Assembly: GCA_003542295.1 (NCBI GenBank)
Contig: DPKX01000091.1
Location: 1-6,598, forward strand
Direction: 5' to 3'
Source: Candidatus Atribacter hydrocarboniphilus
GTDB lineage: Bacteria > Atribacterota > Atribacteria > Atribacterales > Atribacteraceae
DNA length: 6,598 bases
The notes beneath the pieces were generated by a model. The model searched no databases, was not told where the DNA came from, and was given only the letters and a program-made list of their open reading frames with translations. Below, piece by piece: positions 1 through 5,218 of this stretch (position 1 is the first letter of the stretch; the number at the start of each line of letters is the position of its first letter). A program made the position numbers and the translations under genes.

Positions 1-19
1 TGACGGGGCGGGTGGATGG

Positions 20-57
20 GATTCTCACGTCGCTGTACTCGCAATCAGGCTGTGTCA
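20..57. repeat. Partial copy of the intergenic repeat also seen at the right edge
   Basis: The segment shares CACGTCGCT, then CTCGCAATCAG, then CTGTGTCA with 6553-6593, in the same orientation and with a few small differences between the blocks. Two copies in non-coding DNA about 6.5 kb apart indicate a dispersed intergenic repeat family. No transposase or coding capacity is visible. The limits of this copy are uncertain; the upstream GC-rich stretch 1-19 may belong to it and run out of the window. Confidence 0.6.
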
Positions 58-69
58 CGCAATTACTCT

Positions 70-105
70 GTAAATTATTTACCCCCATTTATAGTAATAT
101 TGGGG
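70..105. repeat. Two adjacent small inverted repeats in the gene-free left end
   Basis: GTAAATTATTTAC (70-82) is a 6-bp inverted repeat around a single centre base. It is followed at once by CCCCA (83-87) and TGGGG (101-105), which could form a 5-bp stem around a 13-nt AT-rich loop. Neither has a clear T-run marking it as a terminator. Together with the repeats at 20-57 and 188-249 they make up most of the recognisable structure in the 254-base gene-free left end. Function unknown. Confidence 0.35.
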
Positions 106-187
106 ATAGACAACCAAAACATGGAAAAAAATACTATGTCCTCCACTTTCACGCTATTCTTGATGTAAGAAATGAATTGAAACACAA

Positions 188-249
188 CCAGAATGAGGGT
201 TTTTTATAGGGTTTTCATCCTCGTCTGGTATTCCAAAAGTGGCACGAGG
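188..249. repeat. Overlapping inverted repeats just downstream of the GGDEF/HD gene
   Basis: Three segments can pair in two exclusive ways. CCTCGT (219-224) is a perfect complement of ACGAGG (244-249), giving a 6-bp stem with a 19-nt loop. The same segment, extended to 219-228 (CCTCGTCTGG), can instead pair with CCAGAATGAGG (188-198), giving 5 plus 4 bp around a small internal loop with a 20-nt loop. The structure starts 6 nt beyond the stop codon of the minus-strand GGDEF/HD gene, so it may end or stabilise that transcript. There is no T-run after the distal stem in that direction, so it is not a canonical intrinsic terminator. Confidence 0.4.
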
Positions 250-254
250 GTTAA

Positions 255-1580
255 CTACTCTGCTTTCTCCTCCATCATTTTAAGGAAGTTTTTGACCACC
301 CCTGGGTCAAACTGTTTCCCTGATTGATTTTGTAATTCAATCAAAGCTTCTTGAGGTGCCAATGATCTTTTATAGGGTCGAGGTTGAATCATCAGATCAT
401 AGGTATTCACCACAGAAGAAATCCTCGAAATCAGTGGAATATCTTCATGAGAGAGTCCACGTGGGTATCCTGATCCATTCCACCATTCACAATAGCTTAA
501 GGCAGCATCTGCTATTTGATTGGTAAAAGGAAAATATCGAAGAACGCGATAACTAATTTCTGGTATTTTCCTAAAGATTAATTTCTCTGTCAAGGTTAAC
601 GGTTCTTTTTTTAAGAGCAGGTGACGGTGAATGGTGATTTTTCCAATATCGTGAAGAGCGGCTAACAACAGAAGATTATTTAAGGCTTGTTGATCAAGTT
701 GAAGAATTTCACCCAATTGGTGATGATAAAGAAGATTTTGTGTGTTCCCTTCTTTCTGAAAAAGCTTTTTGACTTCCCAATATTTAAGTTTTAATGAAGC
801 GAACAGTCGATCCCTGATTAATTGGCTTTCAACTGTCTTCTTGTGATACATTTCGTCCTCAGCTTGTTTTAAAGCTTCTTTGATCTGATCCCCTGGATGA
901 CTTTTAGTACCGATTCCAAGAGAAATGGTAATTGGTATTGTGTCGGTTTTTCCTTTTTGACATAGTTCTGAGATACGATGGACAATAGCTTGGGCTGTTG
1001 CTCTTGAGGTTTTTGGTAAAAGAATAATGAATTCATCCCCTCCCCAACGGGCTATGATATCTTCTTTTCGGCAAGAATCCCTGAGAATTGTTGCTACATC
1101 AACTAAAAGTTCATCACCATAGTCATGACCGTAGATATCATTCACCAACTTCAATCCGTTTACATCACCCATAATTAAACTTATCGGTAGTTGGCGCTCT
1201 GTATCGAGCCTTTTTATTTCCTCTTCAAAAAGAACTCGATTCCATAGTCCAGTGAGGTAATCGTGTAAAATAATATCACTGGAAAAATACTTCTGACTTT
1301 TTATCGTAAAATCTTGAAAAGATTCTTCATCTTCATAAAAATAAAACTTTACCTGATTATCCATTGGTTGAACCTTATTGTCTTCATTCTTTTCTATGAA
1401 TATTTCGTTTTTTTCAACCTGACTAAAAGGAGCTTTCTGGTTACCTATTTTGATTTGATCTTCTGGTTGGAAAGAATTCGAGTTAAAATTGTTTTTGTTT
1501 AATGAGTTGAAAAGTTCGTTTCTGTAATTTTTTTGGTTTATGGTCGGATTTAAACCTCTTTTAAGAGCTCTTCTTTTCAA
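255..1580 (-). CDS. Diguanylate cyclase (GGDEF) fused to a degenerate HD-GYP-like domain
   Basis: The protein has 441 residues. Residues 1-100 are an Asn/Lys-rich, low-complexity stretch with no membrane segment or recognised sensor, so it is probably cytoplasmic. A GGDEF domain spans about 103-252: DYLTGLWNR (107-115), metal-site D139, GHDYGD (151-156) and GGDEF (180-184). RxxD (R171, D174) sits five residues before GGDEF, the usual inhibitory I-site spacing. It should make cyclic di-GMP from two GTP, with product inhibition. An HD-GYP-like domain spans about 280-438: HDIGK (310-314), GYP (371-373), RPY (401-403) and FDP (424-426). Several family metal ligands are replaced (I339, Y363, C364, N392), so phosphodiesterase activity is doubtful. 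The start is TTG; AGGGG at 1591-1595 lies 10 nt upstream. There is no ATG until codon 73, which would still keep both domains. The gene is 190 nt from tRNA-Glu with no clear promoter seen. The input signal is unknown. Confidence 0.9.
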   Translation of the reverse strand: MKRRALKRGLNPTINQKNYRNELFNSLNKNNFNSNSFQPEDQIKIGNQKAPFSQVEKNEIFIEKNEDNKVQPMDNQVKFYFYEDEESFQDFTIKSQKYFSSDIILHDYLTGLWNRVLFEEEIKRLDTERQLPISLIMGDVNGLKLVNDIYGHDYGDELLVDVATILRDSCRKEDIIARWGGDEFIILLPKTSRATAQAIVHRISELCQKGKTDTIPITISLGIGTKSHPGDQIKEALKQAEDEMYHKKTVESQLIRDRLFASLKLKYWEVKKLFQKEGNTQNLLYHHQLGEILQLDQQALNNLLLLAALHDIGKITIHRHLLLKKEPLTLTEKLIFRKIPEISYRVLRYFPFTNQIADAALSYCEWWNGSGYPRGLSHEDIPLISRISSVVNTYDLMIQPRPYKRSLAPQEALIELQNQSGKQFDPGVVKNFLKMMEEKAE

Positions 1581-1600
1581 TTCAATCTTTCCCCTCGTTC

Positions 1601-1626
1601 TGGTAAAACTTCTGTTTTAAAAACCA
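1601..1626 (-). promoter_or_regulatory. Possible 5'-leader hairpin before the GGDEF/HD gene
   Basis: On the minus strand GTTTT pairs with AAAAC around an AGAA loop, and after a 4-nt bulge on one side TGGT pairs with ACCA. The hairpin lies about 5 nt upstream of the GGGG ribosome-binding segment of the TTG-started gene, so it could affect ribosome access. It is AT-rich and weak. No known riboswitch is recognised; in particular I do not see a cyclic-di-GMP riboswitch in the 190-nt leader. Confidence 0.25.
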
Positions 1627-1770
1627 ATGATTTTCTTTTTAACCGCTTTTTCCCCTCTCTCTATAAAGATGACAGAAAAAAGATGGTATTACAATACTAT
1701 TTTATTTATAAAATTTACCAAGTAGTTTTTTTAGATGTTAAAAGTCGGATTTGGTAACTATTAGAGATAC

Positions 1771-1845
1771 TGGTGGCGCAACCGGGAATTGAACCCGGGC
1801 TTGCGGATTGAGAGCCCGCCGAACTAACCACTATTCTATTGCGCC
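1771..1845 (-). tRNA. tRNA-Glu (anticodon CTC)
   Basis: A complete 75-nt cloverleaf including CCA. The acceptor stem GGCGCAA/TTGCGCC is followed by discriminator A and an encoded CCA. The D arm is GAAT/GTTC with an 8-nt loop. The anticodon stem GCGGG/TCCGC carries loop CTCTCAA, giving anticodon CTC, which reads GAG. The T arm is CCGGG/CCCGG with loop TTCAATT. The first pair is G1-C72 and the D loop has one more base than the neighbouring tRNA-Gln; both are known negative signals for the amidotransferase GatCAB. It lies 4 nt after tRNA-Gln and is probably cotranscribed with it. Confidence 0.96.
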
Positions 1846-1849
1846 ACGT

Positions 1850-1923
1850 TGGCTGAGAGGGGTGGATTCGAACCACCATTCCATGATCCAGAGTCACGTG
1901 TCCTACCCTTAGACGACCTCTCA
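1850..1923 (-). tRNA. tRNA-Gln (anticodon CTG)
   Basis: A complete 74-nt cloverleaf including CCA. The acceptor stem TGAGAGG/CCTCTCA starts with the U1-A72 pair and is followed by discriminator G73 and an encoded CCA, the usual bacterial tRNA-Gln pattern. The D arm is GTCT/GGAC with a 7-nt loop. The anticodon stem CGTGA/TCATG carries loop CTCTGGA, giving anticodon CTG, which reads CAG. The T arm is GGTGG/CCACC with loop TTCGAAT. It is the first tRNA after gltX, 122 nt from the gltX stop codon, behind a good promoter of its own. Confidence 0.96.
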
Positions 1924-1940
1924 GCGATCAAGCAGAAAAT

Positions 1941-1969
1941 ATAATACCATCACCATTCAGTATTTTCAA
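1941..1969 (-). promoter_or_regulatory. Sigma70-type promoter for the tRNA-Gln/tRNA-Glu pair
   Basis: On the minus strand the -35 box TTGAAA (1964-1969) and the -10 box TATTAT (1941-1946) are separated by exactly 17 nt. The predicted start, near 1934, would be about 11 nt before the tRNA-Gln 5' end, leaving a short leader for RNase P to remove. Spacing and position make it a convincing promoter, and it implies that the tRNAs can be transcribed apart from gltX. Confidence 0.7.
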
Positions 1970-2045
1970 CAATAAACTAACTTTCCCAAACTTTTGATAA
2001 ATTCAATATTTACAAAATGAATTCTATACTGAAAATGATTCCTTC

Positions 2046-3533
2046 TCACTTGCCACTTTGCTTTCGGATTCTTATTTGGTTTAAGGTACGATCAATTCTC
2101 AACAGTACTTTCTCTTTCCCTAATATTTCCAGGAGTTCAAAAAGTCCAGGCCCTCCCTTCACTCCAGAAATTGCCATACGCAGAGGGTGAATAAATTGAG
2201 CAGCTTTTATATTATGCTTTTCAGATAAATTTCTGATAACATCTTCAGTGGCTTCAATATTAAATTCATCAAGTTTTCCGAGCTCTTCTTGACAGAGAAC
2301 CAATCGATCTTCGGCACCTTCACTCATCAATACCTTATCAAAGGCTATCCAATCATACTCAAAGTCATCAGTAAAAAAATACCTGGCATCTTCGGTTATT
2401 TGCCCTACATACTTTATACGCTCTCGCATAACGGCAACAATTTTTTCACAATAACGGGTAAAATCTGTGGTTACTGCCTTCGATTTAACGACTTGTTCCC
2501 GAATTAAAATTTCCGTTAACATTTGAACCAGTGTTGATTGATCGGCTTCCCGAATATAAACGCTGTTCATCCAATTCAGTTTATCCAGATCAAAAACCGC
2601 TGAATGTTTGCTCACCTGATCTAAGGAGAATCTTTCAACGATTTCCTGACGAGTAAATATTTCTTTCTCTTCTTCCCCAGAAGCCCAGCTTAATCGGGCT
2701 AAGTAATTGACCATAGCATCAGGGAGATACCCTTTATCCCGATAATAGGTAACCGATGGGGAACCGTGCCGCTTGCTTAATCGGGTTTTATCCTTTCCCA
2801 GTATCATCGGTATATGAGCATATTGAGGTACCGGAAATCCTAATGCTTTATAAAGAAGAACTTGACGAGGGGTGTTAGAGATGTGGTCATCTCCTCTTAT
2901 TACATGAGTAATTTGCATATATGCATCGTCAACTACGCAAGCAAAATTATAAGTCGGCATCCCATCCGATTTTAATAGAACAAAATCATCAAGTTCGACA
3001 TTGTTGAAGGTTACATCACCTCGAAGCATGTCAATGAAAGATGTTTCACCTTCGGGAATTAAAAACCGAACCACCGAACTGGCCCCCTGACTCAATCGGG
3101 ATTCAACTTCTTCTGGCGAGAGCTGAAAACATTTGCGATCGTAACGCCAATTTTTCCCTTCTGCCATTGTTTTTTCTCGACGTTCAGCTAACTCTTCAGC
3201 AGTACAAAAACACCGATAGGCTTTCCCGGTTTGTAATAACTTTTTTAGCTGTTCTTGATAAAAGGGCAACCTCATGCTTTGATAATAAGGTTTATAAGGA
3301 CCATCAACTTCTGGACCTTCATCCCAATTAAAGCCCAGCCATTTTAAGCTATCAAGAATAACCTCAACTGACTCATCTGTGGAGCGGGCAACATCGGTAT
3401 CTTCAATGCGGAGTACAAACACTCCGCCCATTTTCCTTGCATATGCCCAATTAAATAGCGAAGTTCGGGCACCCCCTAAATGAAGAAACCCAGTAGGACT
3501 CGGGGCAAACCGTACTCTAACTGTTTTTTCCAT
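2046..3533 (-). CDS. gltX: Glutamyl-tRNA synthetase
   Basis: A class I aminoacyl-tRNA synthetase that attaches glutamate to tRNA-Glu in the cytoplasm, using ATP. At 495 residues it is near normal length and looks complete. The N-terminal PSPTGFLHLGG (11-21) holds the HIGH-type signature and RLSKR (251-255) the KMSKS-type loop. C108, C110 and C135 have the spacing of the zinc-binding Cys residues of the E. coli enzyme, though Q137 stands where the fourth ligand would be. The C-terminal helical part (about 330-490) is the anticodon-binding region; by alignment from memory, R372 and R452 match Arg358 and Arg435 of the Thermus thermophilus enzyme. The ATG start is preceded by AGGAGG (3544-3549) with a 10-nt spacer. 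It lies 51 nt after the thioesterase gene in the same direction, with no obvious promoter between, so the two are probably cotranscribed. Its likely substrate tRNA-Glu lies just downstream. Confidence 0.97.
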   Translation of the reverse strand: MEKTVRVRFAPSPTGFLHLGGARTSLFNWAYARKMGGVFVLRIEDTDVARSTDESVEVILDSLKWLGFNWDEGPEVDGPYKPYYQSMRLPFYQEQLKKLLQTGKAYRCFCTAEELAERREKTMAEGKNWRYDRKCFQLSPEEVESRLSQGASSVVRFLIPEGETSFIDMLRGDVTFNNVELDDFVLLKSDGMPTYNFACVVDDAYMQITHVIRGDDHISNTPRQVLLYKALGFPVPQYAHIPMILGKDKTRLSKRHGSPSVTYYRDKGYLPDAMVNYLARLSWASGEEEKEIFTRQEIVERFSLDQVSKHSAVFDLDKLNWMNSVYIREADQSTLVQMLTEILIREQVVKSKAVTTDFTRYCEKIVAVMRERIKYVGQITEDARYFFTDDFEYDWIAFDKVLMSEGAEDRLVLCQEELGKLDEFNIEATEDVIRNLSEKHNIKAAQFIHPLRMAISGVKGGPGLFELLEILGKEKVLLRIDRTLNQIRIRKQSGK

Positions 3534-3584
3534 AAAAAAAGATCCTCCTCATAACTTCCATTTCCTTGTTGGCCATCAAAAGAA

Positions 3585-3980
3585 TCAGGCTTGTCTTGGA
3601 ACAACAAAAATTCCTTCCCCTTCAGCAACGATTTCTTGATCTTGAATTATCTCACCCTGGGCTTTAATAATTCTACCGTTGATTTCTACTATACGACCCC
3701 GTATCTGGATTTTCTCATCAGTGCGACAAGGTTTTCGATACTTTACAGTTAGGGTACCAGTCATGGCCTTTTGGCCGGATTTTTTTACTGCCTGGGCCAT
3801 TATTTCATCGAGAAAAGTTGCCACAATGCCTCCATGAACCACTCCATCAAAACCTTGATATTGAGAGGGAATTGACGCTTCGGAAACCGTATCCCCATTA
3901 TCTTCCTTAAATTTCAGTTTAAAACCCATGGGGTTTTGATCACCACAGAGAAAACAATGATGAGTATTAGGAAAATCCAT
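3585..3980 (-). CDS. Hotdog-fold thioesterase of the PaaI/4HBT type
   Basis: A 131-residue single-domain protein, the usual size for a hotdog-fold acyl-CoA thioesterase. VVHGGI (47-52) followed by D58-E59 is the characteristic catalytic-helix region, and the C-terminal half has the alternating pattern of the beta sheet. The N-terminal CFLCGDQNPMGFKL (9-22) matches the CxxCG..NP.G motif found in one branch of the family. It probably hydrolyses an acyl-CoA or other acyl thioester; the substrate cannot be read from sequence. There is no signal peptide, so it should be cytoplasmic and probably oligomeric as in the family. The ATG start is preceded by GAGGTG (3991-3996) with a 10-nt spacer. The gene leads a probable two-gene unit with gltX; nothing in sequence links the two functions, so the pairing may only be transcriptional. 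Confidence 0.88.
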   Translation of the reverse strand: MDFPNTHHCFLCGDQNPMGFKLKFKEDNGDTVSEASIPSQYQGFDGVVHGGIVATFLDEIMAQAVKKSGQKAMTGTLTVKYRKPCRTDEKIQIRGRIVEINGRIIKAQGEIIQDQEIVAEGEGIFVVPRQA

Positions 3981-4013
3981 TATTCGGTATCACCTCGAAT
4001 CAGATTTTTCAAA

Positions 4014-4088
4014 AAGAAATGACCCGCTCAAATAATTTTGCACTGGGATTCTCTAAAAAACATCATTTCTTGGTGCAGCATTCTCTAA
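4014..4088. repeat. Inverted and direct repeats between the deacetylase and thioesterase genes
   Basis: The 104-nt gap holds a perfect 9-bp inverted repeat, TCATTTCTT (4063-4071) against AAGAAATGA (4014-4022), with a 40-nt interval. In the minus direction the distal arm ends in a run of five T. It also holds a direct repeat ATTCTCTAA at 4048-4056 and 4080-4088, 32 nt apart, the second copy covering the deacetylase stop codon. The T-run suggests a terminator, but the loop is far longer than usual. The repeats could also be operator half-sites for the thioesterase-gltX unit. No convincing promoter boxes were found in this gap. Confidence 0.35.
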
Positions 4089-5218
4089 GGAGCGCTCTGA
4101 CTCTTCTTCTTGCTTGGTTGAATTAATTCTGAAAGATAAACAAACTCTACTTCTGGGTCATTAAAAGAATGAAAAAAAGATTCCAGAGCCTGGTAAGTTT
4201 CTGACTTCACATGACCAATAGCAATCGAATAACCTCTTTTTTTAGCTATTGATACTGCATCCCAAAGTTTTTGTTGGATATATTCAATCGAAGTATTTCC
4301 ATCAATAAAAATATCCCTTCGAAAAGAAAGGAGTCCTAATTCTTGAGCTATATCAAAAGCCTGCGACTGATCACTGGTTACGCTGTCTAAAAACATAAGA
4401 TTCGATTTTTTTAAAGCTACCATGAGATTTTTCATCAGCTCAGAATCCTGGGTAGCTTTTGAACCTTTATGGTTATTTAGACCCCTTGCTGTTGGAAGGT
4501 TCGTAACGGCCTTTTTTATAATATCATTAACCCGGGCCTCATCGTCTCCGGTCTTCAATATCAAAGGTTCATTATTATTTTGTTCATTATCCAAGGCTTC
4601 CATGGGAAGATGAATGATTATTTCTTTTCCATGCTCACTAAACTTCTCTCCCAACGAACGGCTGAGTGGAAGGTGAGGAAAAACGGCATAGGTTATCTTT
4701 TGGGGAAGTTTTAAAAAGCGTTCCGCATTGGTTCGATTGTACCCTAAATCATCAATCACAATCGCCACCTGATAGCGAGGCTGAAAGTAAACCTCCAAGG
4801 TAAACCAAGGCATCAGATCTCGAAAAAGAAAATAGACGTCTTTTCCATTGAGAGTTCTTTTTTCACCATAAAATCCAAAACCAAAAAGAACATTAAAAAT
4901 TGCCAGGAGATGATCTGATATCTCCTCACGGTAGTATTCTGGAACATCCTCCATTAGGACTTTCCAAGATTTTCCCGTTTCTGGATTTTCAATAATTTGG
5001 ACAGCAAGGTCGGGAAAAAGGTTATTCATTTCATGGAATAGGAATAACGAAAGCCAATGGTCTTGCTGGGAAGGAATAACTTTTGCCAAAGCAATATATT
5101 TATTGTTAAGCACTCCATCCTGCTGGAGTTCATAAATTAATACTGCTGAACAAAGCAAGATCGAGGCAATTAATACCCAAAATATCGTCTTACTCAGAGA
5201 CATTGTTTTCTTTTTCAT
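4085..5218 (-). CDS. Divergent polysaccharide deacetylase family protein (YibQ-like), membrane-anchored
   Basis: The protein has 377 residues. Residues 11-30 form one hydrophobic segment after a Lys-rich start, a signal anchor that would place the rest outside the cytoplasmic membrane. Residues about 35-147 are an unassigned domain. Residues about 148-367 match the divergent polysaccharide deacetylase family: IDDLGY (155-160), HLPME (203-207), NNHKGS (248-253), FLDSVTS (276-282), RRDIFID (300-306) and AIGH (333-336). The family is related to NodB-type deacetylases; D156, D157, H203 and H250 are candidate metal or catalytic residues. The substrate is unproven, possibly a cell-wall or surface glycan. 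The ATG start is preceded by AAGGA (5225-5229) at 6 nt; the ATG at codon 6 has no such site. It overlaps the S41 peptidase gene by 29 nt, implying cotranscription and translational coupling. In E. coli yibQ lies next to envC, and in other diderms S41 peptidases are found with this family, which fits an envelope role. Confidence 0.88.
   Translation of the reverse strand: MKKKTMSLSKTIFWVLIASILLCSAVLIYELQQDGVLNNKYIALAKVIPSQQDHWLSLFLFHEMNNLFPDLAVQIIENPETGKSWKVLMEDVPEYYREEISDHLLAIFNVLFGFGFYGEKRTLNGKDVYFLFRDLMPWFTLEVYFQPRYQVAIVIDDLGYNRTNAERFLKLPQKITYAVFPHLPLSRSLGEKFSEHGKEIIIHLPMEALDNEQNNNEPLILKTGDDEARVNDIIKKAVTNLPTARGLNNHKGSKATQDSELMKNLMVALKKSNLMFLDSVTSDQSQAFDIAQELGLLSFRRDIFIDGNTSIEYIQQKLWDAVSIAKKRGYSIAIGHVKSETYQALESFFHSFNDPEVEFVYLSELIQPSKKKSQSAP

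Noticed and set aside
130..190. GTTTCAAT-like word on the minus strand suggesting a CRISPR repeat
   Set aside because: Only one copy is present, with no regularly spaced repeats or cas genes.
12..209. Plus-strand 65-codon ORF in the left intergenic region
   Set aside because: Its beginning is the translated dispersed repeat and the rest crosses inverted repeats. I saw no Shine-Dalgarno sequence or recognisable protein pattern.
1715..1757. Inverted repeat TTACCAA/TTGGTAA as a terminator of the tRNA pair
   Set aside because: Only 7 bp, with a 29-nt AT-rich loop and no clean T-run, so it is too weak to call.
1581..1770. Cyclic-di-GMP riboswitch or clear promoter before the GGDEF/HD gene
   Set aside because: No riboswitch core was recognised, and -35/-10 pairs with acceptable spacing were not found in this AT-rich stretch.
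1715..1897. Minus-strand 60-codon ORF over the tRNA genes
   Set aside because: It runs through tRNA-Glu and part of tRNA-Gln; such translated tRNA is a frequent false ORF.
3534..3584. T-box or other leader regulating gltX
   Set aside because: The 51-nt gap after the thioesterase gene is too short for a T-box and shows only a Shine-Dalgarno sequence.
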